10,989 nt of DNA from DAORHV01 sp964513925. GTDB taxonomy: Bacteria > Patescibacteriota > Gracilibacteria > Peribacterales > Peribacteraceae. Location: contig CAZENR010000029.1 of NCBI GenBank assembly GCA_964513925.1, positions 1 to 10,989 of the forward strand, written 5' to 3'. Below, in pieces: positions 1 to 5,311 of the stretch (position 1 is its first letter; every line of letters begins with the position of its first letter). Under the pieces are notes generated by a model. The model was not told where the DNA came from. It did not search any database and worked only from the letters and a program-made list of their open reading frames with translations. The position numbers and the translations under genes are program-made.

Positions 1-529
1 CATTCAAGATATTCTCACGGTGCGCCTTGCTGTCCATCCATGCCTGCACGATTGTTTGGTCGTTCTTAAAAATGCCAAGCGCGATGTTCTCGCCCAACTG
101 CAGGTAGTCGTACCCTAGGTTTTGAGCCACGTCCTTGGCGCCATATCCTTCTGGAGAAAAGTGGGCAAAGTACTGCTGGTCGAACATGTCGGTCAGTCGC
201 TGTTGCGCGACTTCCTTCAGGAGCTTGCTCTCCTGCAGCGGCGGCAATGGGCCGTTTTCCCTGCGTTGGAAATTGGTCCATAGCACAATGCCGTCGGGGT
301 CTAAGTATGCGCCCGGCGTGGCATCGCGCACCGACACCGGCATGATTGCCGATACGTTGCGGGACAAATTCTCACGCAGCATTGCATCGAAGCCGGTGAC
401 CACCTGGCGCAGATCGATAGATTCCACCTGTTGCACAATCGGCAAGGGACGCAAAAACAACGCCGGTGCGATTCCTAAGCTCACTACCAGCGCCGGAAGC
501 AGGCTAGAATGCCTGGAGTCCCACTGCAT
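1..529 (-). CDS. Membrane-anchored CAP-domain (SCP/YkwD-like) protein, partial at the left edge
   Basis: The frame is open from the left edge and is read on the minus strand. It starts MQWDSRHSSLLPALVVSLG, whose hydrophobic stretch (about residues 10-27) should act as signal peptide or membrane anchor. A linker of about 60 residues follows. Then comes the start of a CAP domain with typical motifs: YFAHFSPEGYGAKD, LQLGENIALGIF and WMDSKAHRENIL. These match the YFxH.SP.G, GENIA and W..S.GHR.NIL signatures of bacterial YkwD-type proteins. The C-terminus lies outside the window. CAP proteins are extracytoplasmic and their bacterial roles are mostly unknown (cell wall or adhesion are usual guesses). 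An in-frame ATG at 580, preceded directly by TGA, would add 17 residues. The start at 529 is preferred because TATACT lies 7 nt upstream. The family call is firm; the start is moderately sure. Confidence 0.85.
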   Translation of the reverse strand, partial: MQWDSRHSSLLPALVVSLGIAPALFLRPLPIVQQVESIDLRQVVTGFDAMLRENLSRNVSAIMPVSVRDATPGAYLDPDGIVLWTNFQRRENGPLPPLQESKLLKEVAQQRLTDMFDQQYFAHFSPEGYGAKDVAQNLGYDYLQLGENIALGIFKNDQTIVQAWMDSKAHRENILN

Positions 530-536
530 GGGGTCG

Positions 537-564
537 AGTATAGCGCCTTTGGAGCCTGTTTCGA
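537..564 (-). promoter_or_regulatory. Putative sigma70-type promoter of the CAP gene, leaderless
   Basis: The -10 box TATACT (542 to 537) lies 7 nt before the ATG at 529. A weak -35 match TCGAAA (564 to 559) stands 16 nt further upstream. The predicted transcript start falls on or next to the start codon. The -10 is strong (5 of 6) and the -35 poor. Confidence 0.45.
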
Positions 565-623
565 GCCGAGCAACGGGCATTCACTTGACCGATGCATGGC
601 TTTTGTCGGAATCTGTGCGACCT

Positions 624-1526
624 ATGAAACTTATCATTCCAGGTGTTCAAGACGCCGCCGAGCGCACGAATCTCATTCCACTCGATGTCGAGAAGTTGGC
701 CGCTCTCGCCTCGCGTCAAATTGTCATCCGCCCCGAGCATAGAGGGTTTGCGGAGCTTCCCATCGATCCGTCGCGTTCGGATATGTGCATAGAGGGCAGC
801 GTGTTGGCGTTTAATCCGGAGGTGCAGCATGACGAAGCCGTGGGCCTGAAACTGGTGCGCGTCGATGCCGGCAATACGCGCAAGGGGATAGCGCTGCAAC
901 AGACAAAAGAAGGCGTTACTGCGGCATTGGAAGAAGGGGAGCAACTAGGCATGTATCTGTTTACCCCAAGCCCGAACACCGCCACCGCGCAGCGGTTCGA
1001 AGACTTGTGTGTCGATGGCGGGTCTATTGTAAAAGTGCAGGGTACCCGTAAGCGAAGCCTGGTCTGCGCAGTACGGCTGGGGCAGGAGCCGCTGGCCCTG
1101 GGGCCACAAGGCGAGTTGCCGGTGCCGTTTTACTTACAGGAACATGGCTTCCCGCGTGCGTACCTGCAAACTACCAAGCGCCAAACGCTGGGCGTACTGA
1201 CCCCCGGACCCCGAGGCTACGAACGGCGAGTGAACGTAGAGTCGCACGATCTGGTTTTTGGCCGAAACGTCCCCATCGACACGGATGTAACCGTTGCGGT
1301 CATGGAGTATGTTGAGCACGCAGATTTGCGTACCGCACCGCTCGACTTGCGCGACCAACTTGGCTCCGTACTTCGCGGAACCGTATCGCTGCAGCCTTCG
1401 GCAAACACAAGGCAGCCGGTGAATATTCAGGCCCTGGAGCAGCCGCAACAGCGGTTGGTTACCGGCATGCGCGTTCGTCTGACCAAACTTGCAAAACAAG
1501 CGGCGGATGAGGCTGCTAGCGAATGA
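624..1526 (+). CDS. Hypothetical protein, 300 aa, family not recognised
   Basis: I do not recognise this protein. It begins MKLIIPGVQDAAERTNLIPL and ends QAADEAASE before TGA. There is no signal peptide or membrane segment, so it should be cytoplasmic. The body is rich in short beta-prone stretches (SVLAFNPEV, GLKLVRVDAG, SLVCAVRLG, DVTVAVMEYVEH), which suggests a mostly beta fold. The last 50 residues are Gln-, Arg- and Ala-rich and look helical. The reading frame is open upstream to 135, but that part is antisense to the CAP gene, so the first ATG outside it is used. No Shine-Dalgarno precedes it; TTGACC at 585-590 is a possible -35 without a good -10. The gene is divergent from the CAP gene (94 bp between chosen starts) and its end overlaps the end of queA by 11 bp. 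Amino-acid composition is natural, unlike the antisense frames here. Confidence 0.7.
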   Translation: MKLIIPGVQDAAERTNLIPLDVEKLAALASRQIVIRPEHRGFAELPIDPSRSDMCIEGSVLAFNPEVQHDEAVGLKLVRVDAGNTRKGIALQQTKEGVTAALEEGEQLGMYLFTPSPNTATAQRFEDLCVDGGSIVKVQGTRKRSLVCAVRLGQEPLALGPQGELPVPFYLQEHGFPRAYLQTTKRQTLGVLTPGPRGYERRVNVESHDLVFGRNVPIDTDVTVAVMEYVEHADLRTAPLDLRDQLGSVLRGTVSLQPSANTRQPVNIQALEQPQQRLVTGMRVRLTKLAKQAADEAASE

Positions 1527-2553
1527 GCATGGCGTCTCCGAACGAGAAGAACCGCATGCGCTTGGCAATGGCCTGCTGGTACAACTTCATGGTTGCATCG
1601 TGGCCGGCGAACGCCGAAACAAGCATGAGCAGGCTGGAGCGCGGCACGTGAAAGTTCGTAATGAGCGCATCGACCATGGAGAAGCCGTATCCTTCGCGAA
1701 TAAATAAATCGGTTGTTCCTTCGTGCAGCACGATGCGACCATTGGTTGCTGCCGATTCCAACGTGCGCACGCTGGTGGTGCCCACTGCGACGATCGGGTT
1801 TCCGGCCGCCTTTGCCTCGTTGAGCAGTGTGGCTGTTTCCGGCGTGATACTGAAGTACTCTACGTGCAGCTTGCCGCTTTTCCATTGGTCTTCCGTCAGC
1901 GGCGCAAACGTGCCTAAGTGCACATGCAGCGTGACGAAGGCGATGCGAATTCCCTGGGTGCGAAGCGCTTCAAGCAACGTGTCTGTAAAATGCAACGATG
2001 CAGTTGGAGCCGCAATAGAGCCCGGATTGCGCGCAAACACCGATTGATACTCGTTGCGCTGCTGCGCAGGCGAGAGCGGGGTATGCTTGATGTACGGCGG
2101 TAACGGCATGCTGCCTGCCGCCTCTAACACATGGTCGAGTTCGGCGAGCGGGAACGATGGCTGTAGCATCCAGTACCGATCATCGCTGCCGGTTACGGTG
2201 AACGATGCATGCTCGCCAAGACGCAGAGTTTCACCTGTCGTTAATTTCCTGTTTGCCATAACGCGCACGCCGGCCGCCGTGGTGCCTACGGCCAGCGCAG
2301 ACACCCGCCCGCCGGTTGCGCGCACCAGCTCTAATTTTGCCGGGATGACCTTGGTCTCGTTGAGCACCAGCACCGAGCCTTGCGGCAAATAGCCACCGAT
2401 ATTGGCAAACGTGCTCCATTCGGTTAATCCAGTCTTGCGGTCGTAGACCACGAGTCCTGCACTGTCACGAGGGGATGCCGGCTCCTGCGCAATAAGCTCC
2501 GGCGGAAGTGTGTAGTCGTATTGCGCCAATATTGCCTCAAACGAGGGTGCCAT
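1516..2553 (-). CDS. queA: S-adenosylmethionine:tRNA ribosyltransferase-isomerase
   Basis: QueA moves the ribosyl part of S-adenosylmethionine onto preQ1 at position 34 of tRNAs with GUN anticodons, forming epoxyqueuosine in the cytoplasm. The 345-aa product has the family's usual length and its motifs in order: YTLPPELIAQEPASPRD (14-30), VLNETKVIPAKL (63-74), GSIAAPTASLHFT (178-190), LHVHLGTFAP (209-218), GTTSVRTLE (258-266), TDLFIREGYGF (281-291), TNFHVPRSSLLMLVSAF (299-315) and RFFSFGDAMLI (334-344). No other queuosine gene is visible in the window, so preQ1 or its base may be salvaged or made elsewhere. The ATG at 2553 has no Shine-Dalgarno but has TATGAT 6 nt upstream. The gene appears monocistronic, being convergent with the 300-aa unknown and divergent from a 123-aa hypothetical. 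Confidence 0.97.
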   Translation of the reverse strand: MAPSFEAILAQYDYTLPPELIAQEPASPRDSAGLVVYDRKTGLTEWSTFANIGGYLPQGSVLVLNETKVIPAKLELVRATGGRVSALAVGTTAAGVRVMANRKLTTGETLRLGEHASFTVTGSDDRYWMLQPSFPLAELDHVLEAAGSMPLPPYIKHTPLSPAQQRNEYQSVFARNPGSIAAPTASLHFTDTLLEALRTQGIRIAFVTLHVHLGTFAPLTEDQWKSGKLHVEYFSITPETATLLNEAKAAGNPIVAVGTTSVRTLESAATNGRIVLHEGTTDLFIREGYGFSMVDALITNFHVPRSSLLMLVSAFAGHDATMKLYQQAIAKRMRFFSFGDAMLIR

Positions 2554-2558
2554 GGTGG

Positions 2559-2564
2559 TATCAT
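2559..2564 (+). promoter_or_regulatory. Putative -10 box of the divergent 123-aa gene
   Basis: TATCAT lies 8 nt before the ATG at 2573 and overlaps, on the other strand, the TATGAT box of queA. One seven-base AT-rich core could thus serve two divergent leaderless promoters. No good -35 box is seen at normal spacing on this strand, so the call is weak. Confidence 0.3.
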
Positions 2565-2587
2565 AGCTGGCTATGAAACGCCGACAA
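2560..2587 (-). promoter_or_regulatory. Putative leaderless promoter of queA
   Basis: TTGTCG (2587 to 2582), a 16-nt spacer and TATGAT (2565 to 2560) are followed after 6 nt by the queA ATG at 2553. The match is 4 of 6 at -35 and 5 of 6 at -10. The predicted transcript would begin at or within a base or two of the start codon. Confidence 0.5.
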
Positions 2588-2944
2588 CTTCAGTCGGGGG
2601 ATGAAGCGGGGGAGACCGTTCGCCATGCGTTGCCCAAGTTGCGTGCCCTTACCCAATTTGCACGACAACTCACCGCGGGCAACATCGTGCGGTTATCCAA
2701 GTTTGTGCTGCTGAAAGTACGTTTGGCGCTGCACGACGTCATGCGTCAGGACGATCACACCGACGACATGCACGTGGCGCAGTTGATCGGGGTACTGAGC
2801 ATGGCTCAGCCCAACCAGCGCATAGAAATTCCAAGCAGCGTTGCCGATGGCATACGCCCGGATATGGCAGAACTTCTATCGATAGAAGAGGGTGCTACTT
2901 CCCCTGAACCAGAGCAAGCAGCTGCTCATTGCTCGGACGCATGA
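2573..2944 (+). CDS. Hypothetical protein, 123 aa
   Basis: I do not recognise this protein. The N-terminal half is basic and helical (VRHALPKLRALTQFARQL, then SKFVLLKVRLALHDVMRQ). The middle (DDMHVAQLIGVLSMAQPNQ) and the acidic, Pro/Glu-rich end (LLSIEEGATSPEPEQAA) look soluble. There is no clear signal peptide or membrane helix. It starts 20 bp from the divergent queA start, and its last 50 bp overlap the end of the fasciclin/thioredoxin gene on the other strand. A 16-bp perfect palindrome lies inside its 3' part. It fills an otherwise empty 340-bp space and its composition is plausible, but no homology is recognised. A non-coding intergenic region that happens to be open is possible. Confidence 0.5.
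   Translation: MKRRQLQSGDEAGETVRHALPKLRALTQFARQLTAGNIVRLSKFVLLKVRLALHDVMRQDDHTDDMHVAQLIGVLSMAQPNQRIEIPSSVADGIRPDMAELLSIEEGATSPEPEQAAAHCSDA
2873..2888. repeat. 16-bp perfect palindrome, possible terminator hairpin
   Basis: CTTCTATCGATAGAAG is a perfect inverted repeat; folded as RNA it gives a 6-bp stem with a UCGA loop. It lies 7 bp beyond the stop codon of the fasciclin/thioredoxin gene (minus strand, stop at 2897-2895), where a terminator would be expected. Only a short TTCT follows it on that strand. It also lies within the 123-aa plus-strand frame. A binding site for a dimeric regulator is the alternative. Confidence 0.4.
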
Positions 2945-4258
2945 TGGTTTTGAGCGCCTTACCCGTTCCATCGATAACGACGAATGTGTCCTGCACGACA
3001 ACCTGGTACTGCTGTTTGAGTGCCGTGGCCGTATCGTAGTCCACGCGGTATGTAGGCAGCGTCGCCTTGCCTGCGCCGTACGTTTTTGCCAATTCGGCGT
3101 CGTGATTCTTGCAGTCGGGACACCATTTGGCATGGAAGAACAGCACCGATGTCTGGCCGTTGCCTACCACACCTTCGGTATACACGCCGTACGTTGCAGC
3201 AACCTGCGTTTTTGGGGCTTGAGCAGCCTGTGAGGAAGAGCTTTGTGCCTGAGGCGGATCCATCGTCTTTTCACCGGACATCATGATCATTTCACCTTCG
3301 GCCAATTTCTCCTTTGTTCCGGTGGCTGTAACGAGCGTGCCGTCAGTCATTACTTTTGTTCCGTTGCTGATCTGCACGTCCATCTTGAGCGGATCGCGAG
3401 ATCCGTTCTCCATGACCCTGTACACCACGCCTCCCTGCATCAACAATCCGGAGACCGGGCCTGCCGCGGCAACAGACGAACTGCTGCTTACAGGTACAGG
3501 AACTCTGCCGGCAGATGACGACGATGATATTGCCGTGCTACTGGATGATGCGGAGCTGCTTGGTGCGGTTCCGGGCGCACTTACTGGAGGAAGCAACACG
3601 CCACTTACAATGTGCATCACGCCGTTNNNNNNNNNNNNNNNNNNNNNNNNNNNNNNNNNNNNNNNNNNNNNNNNNNNNNNNNNNNNNNNNNNNNNNNNNN
3701 NNNNNNNNNNNNNNNNNNNNNNNNNNCGGGCGCACTTACTGGAGGAAGCAACACGCCACTTACAATGTGCATCACGCCGTTGCGCCCTGGTACATCGGCA
3801 ATTGCCACCGGCATGCCGTTGATCTTGATCATGCCCTTACCGTCGTTTTCCACAAATAGCTCGTGTCCCTCGACAGTGCGCAGCTTGGAGCCTTGCTGTA
3901 AGTCTGCAGAGCGCAGGGTGCCGGTGACCACGTGGTACGAAAGCAACTGCGTGAGCAAGTCCACGTTCTCGGGCTTTGTCAGCGCCAGCAGCGCGTCCGG
4001 CGGCAGCGCCAAGAACGCCTGGTCACTCGGTGCAAAAATCGTAAATGGACCTACTCCCTCAAGCGTCGCATCCAACTTGGCTTGGCGGACAGTGCCCACG
4101 AACGTGCGCAGCATGTCGGCCTTTGCCGCGTTTTCCAAGAGTGTCTGCTCTGCGGTCATTTCCACGCCGCCCACATTTACACTGGCTGGCTTATTAGGGC
4201 CGCAGGCACTGAGTACGAGCAAGAAAGACAGAGTTGCAACGATGGATGAGCGAGTCAT
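2895..4258 (-). CDS. FAS1 / DUF6799-like / thioredoxin-like fusion lipoprotein, interrupted by an assembly gap
   Basis: Removing the 100 N and one of the two 55-bp flanking copies gives 1209 nt, a continuous 402-aa frame. It starts MTRSSIVATLSFLLVLSACG, a lipoprotein signal with lipobox Cys19, so the protein should be exported and lipid-anchored. Residues about 36-172 form a fasciclin (FAS1) domain (GPFTIFAPSDQAFLALP, LLSYHVVTGTL, INGMPVAIADV, NGVMHIVSGVLLPP), a surface adhesion-type fold. Residues 178-213 are a Ser-rich linker. Residues about 220-282 (GGVVYRVMENG, NGTKVMTDGTLV, EGEMIMMSGEK) resemble DUF6799. Residues about 303-402 are thioredoxin-like with active site WCPDC (327-331), but the usual cis-proline position reads VQDTFVVID with no Pro. 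The longer frame to 4351 is rejected because the lipobox signal fixes the ATG at 4258. No Shine-Dalgarno is seen. The domains are clear; a redox or disulfide role outside the cell is inference. Confidence 0.9.
3572..3626. repeat. 55-bp direct repeat, copy 1, left of the gap
   Basis: This stretch is identical base for base to 3727-3781 on the other side of the gap. Both copies encode the same residues of the FAS1 domain end. It is best read as the unmerged overlap of two contigs, not a biological repeat. Confidence 0.95.
3627..3726. other. Assembly gap of exactly 100 N
   Basis: The round length of 100 is a conventional placeholder for a gap of unknown size. The flanks duplicate each other over 55 bp, so the true gap is probably negative (overlapping contigs) and no sequence is missing. 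Confidence 0.98.
3727..3781. repeat. 55-bp direct repeat, copy 2, right of the gap
   Basis: This is identical to 3572-3626. Deleting this copy together with the N run rejoins the lipoprotein gene in frame. Confidence 0.95.
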
Positions 4259-4404
4259 ACAGAAGAGGGTAGGGTGAAGGTATGAATGCAAGAATACCGC
4301 ATGAAAAATATCGGAAAATGCATTGTAATCTAAAATTGACAAAATATCCATAGTATTTTTTAAGATATTTTATTCAACAAACAGCCACGTACACTTTGCT
4401 TCCT
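4259..4404. promoter_or_regulatory. AT-rich divergent intergenic region
   Basis: At 146 bp this is the longest stretch without a gene, and it is far more AT-rich than its surroundings, especially 4281-4380. It separates the fasciclin/thioredoxin gene (minus) from the small secreted peptide gene (plus). On the plus strand TTGACA (4336-4341) is followed 19 nt later by TAAGAT (4361-4366). TACACT (4390-4395) lies 9 nt before the ATG at 4405. On the minus strand TACAAT (4327 to 4322) is a possible -10, which would give the lipoprotein gene a leader of more than 50 nt. The exact promoters cannot be fixed by eye. Confidence 0.45.
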
Positions 4405-4599
4405 ATGCGTCTTGCAATTTTCTCCACAGTTATCTCGATGGTTGCTGCAGGAACACTCGCTTCAGTGCAGCCACAACCGAGTCAAACACTTTTCATTGCG
4501 GCATTACCGAAACCACCCTGTATTGGGGGAATGTTTGGTTGTTCAAAGCTGAAAAATCCACCGTGTATCCCAGGTCTGGTCGGTTGTACAAAACGATAG
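4405..4599 (+). CDS. Small secreted peptide with tandem PPCIxGxxGCxK motif
   Basis: The 64-aa product has a clear signal peptide (MRLAIFSTVISMVAAGTLAS, likely cut after about residue 22). The mature part of roughly 40 residues carries two copies of a cysteine motif: KPPCIGGMFGCSK and NPPCIPGLVGCTK. Each copy has the spacing C-x5-C, so two small disulfide loops, or four metal-binding thiols, are possible. I know no family with this pattern. A TTG codon three codons upstream could extend the frame but is less likely than the ATG. There is no Shine-Dalgarno; TACACT lies 9 nt upstream. It is divergent from the lipoprotein gene and 60 bp (or a few more) ahead of two other cysteine-bearing small membrane proteins on the same strand. 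Exported location is well supported, function is not known. Confidence 0.75.
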   Translation: MRLAIFSTVISMVAAGTLASVQPQPSQTLFIAALPKPPCIGGMFGCSKLKNPPCIPGLVGCTKR

Positions 4600-4606
4600 T
4601 CCTTAG

Positions 4607-4635
4607 TTGAGCTTGGAAGAAGGGGGGCGTACACT
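4607..4635 (+). promoter_or_regulatory. Putative promoter of the Cys-rich membrane protein pair
   Basis: TTGAGC (4607-4612) and TACACT (4630-4635) are separated by exactly 17 bp, with 4 of 6 matches each. Transcription would start near 4642, just after the first possible ATG at 4639. This favours translation from the next in-frame ATG at 4660. TACACTT within CGTACACTT also occurs before the gene at 4405. Confidence 0.5.
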
Positions 4636-4638
4636 TAC

Positions 4639-4965
4639 ATGCGTTTTCCTTTCATACGCATGTCGTCCATTGGTCGCAAGGAGCGCATTGCCCGCTCCGC
4701 TCTCCTCGTTTCTGCCGCGGTAGTCACCGCGATAGTGCTTTGCATTGGGTATCAGCAGCAGGCCATGCGCAGCAGCCTGAGTGCTTCCGTGCCTCTTCCT
4801 TTCGAAGAGGAGTTATTCCAGGCAGAAGCGCCCGGGGACGAGCCGCTGGTTTGGTGTCGCCAAGCAAAGACCGGATTGTGTTTTGAGCAATCAGCGCTGC
4901 AAGGCTGCCCAGATAACAGCCAAGAATACTACGATATCGATTCTTGCACTTCCGCAACTGAATAA
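4639..4965 (+). CDS. Small single-span membrane protein with Cys-bearing tail, paralogue 1
   Basis: The 108-aa product has a basic N-terminus and one membrane helix at about residues 20-37 (SALLVSAAVVTAIVLCIGY). An acidic linker follows, then a tail with cysteines (WCRQAKTGLCFEQ, LQGCPDN, YYDIDSC). The positive-inside rule puts the tail outside the cell. The architecture and cysteine order match the next gene, including a Gly-Tyr after the helix and an Asp-rich stretch before the last Cys, so the two look like diverged paralogues. If the promoter 4607-4635 is right, the true start is the ATG at 4660 (101 aa), since 4639 would lie upstream of the transcript start. The TAA shares its last A with the ATG of the following gene. 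No function can be named. Confidence 0.75.
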   Translation: MRFPFIRMSSIGRKERIARSALLVSAAVVTAIVLCIGYQQQAMRSSLSASVPLPFEEELFQAEAPGDEPLVWCRQAKTGLCFEQSALQGCPDNSQEYYDIDSCTSATE

Positions 4966-5288
4966 TGGCCACACGCAAGAAGCACACCCACCCTAAGCGC
5001 GGCCACCCCGAATATCACTACAGCCAATTGGTGCTTATGGGTGCCGCTTTCGTCGTAGTGATGATCATTGCCATCGGTTACCGCCAGGCGCAATACAGCT
5101 ATGGCAGCGTGTCATATGCTCCGCGTCACGGGGATGAAATGGCTGCAACGCAAGAAGATTCCAATGCCGGTGCTTGTTGCGCACAGGGTGAATGCCTGGA
5201 CCTTACGCGCAATGAATGCGACGAAATTGACGCCGTGTACTGGCCTGATTCCGACCTGTGTGTTACGGCGTGCCCCGTAACGCGATAA
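4965..5288 (+). CDS. Small single-span membrane protein with CC-x4-C tail, paralogue 2
   Basis: The 107-aa product begins MATRKKHTHPKRGHPEYHYS, strongly basic and cytoplasmic. It has one membrane helix at about residues 21-39 (LVLMGAAFVVVMIIAIGY) and an outward tail with CCAQGECLDLTRNEC then DSDLCVTACP. The tail fits the loose pattern CC..G.C...T...C...W...C found as short repeats in extracellular proteins of various bacteria; I state this from memory as a resemblance, not an assignment. The start overlaps the preceding stop by one base (TAATG), which suggests translational coupling and co-expression with its paralogue. There is no Shine-Dalgarno. Downstream it faces the convergent membrane protein gene across 21 bp. 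Location is well supported, function unknown. Confidence 0.8.
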   Translation: MATRKKHTHPKRGHPEYHYSQLVLMGAAFVVVMIIAIGYRQAQYSYGSVSYAPRHGDEMAATQEDSNAGACCAQGECLDLTRNECDEIDAVYWPDSDLCVTACPVTR

Positions 5289-5291
5289 CCG

Positions 5292-5311
5292 AACAGCGCG
5301 GCTATGCTGTT
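5292..5311. terminator. Possible bidirectional hairpin between convergent genes
   Basis: AACAGC (5292-5297) and GCTGTT (5306-5311) form a 6-bp stem with an 8-nt loop, between the stop codon of the Cys-rich pair and the stop codon of the convergent membrane protein gene. No long T-run follows on either side, so terminator strength is doubtful. Confidence 0.35.

Noticed and set aside
135..623. Upstream extension of the plus-strand 300-aa frame to an ATG at 135
   Set aside because: This part is antisense to the CAP-domain gene, whose motifs are clear, and its residues are Cys-, Ser- and Trp-rich noise. The natural-looking protein begins at 624.
504..944. Minus-strand open frame of 146 codons
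   Set aside because: It is antisense to the 300-aa gene, with His-, Arg- and Gln-rich composition and no motif; it also overlaps the start of the CAP gene in another frame.
1134..1885. Minus-strand open frames over the ends of the 300-aa gene and queA (1134-1568 and 1427-1885)
   Set aside because: Both are in frames other than queA and have the Ser/Cys/Arg/His-rich composition of shadow frames.
3572..3781. 55-bp direct repeats as a biological repeat, CRISPR unit or recombination site
   Set aside because: There are only two copies, exactly bordering an N run of 100, inside a conserved domain that needs only one copy.
3283..4277. Plus-strand open frames running through the N run
   Set aside because: They exist only because N codons contain no stop; they are antisense to the FAS1/thioredoxin gene.
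4259..4351. N-terminal extension of the lipoprotein frame to 4351
   Set aside because: It would place 31 AT-rich-encoded residues before a complete lipoprotein signal peptide with lipobox. The ATG at 4258 fits far better.
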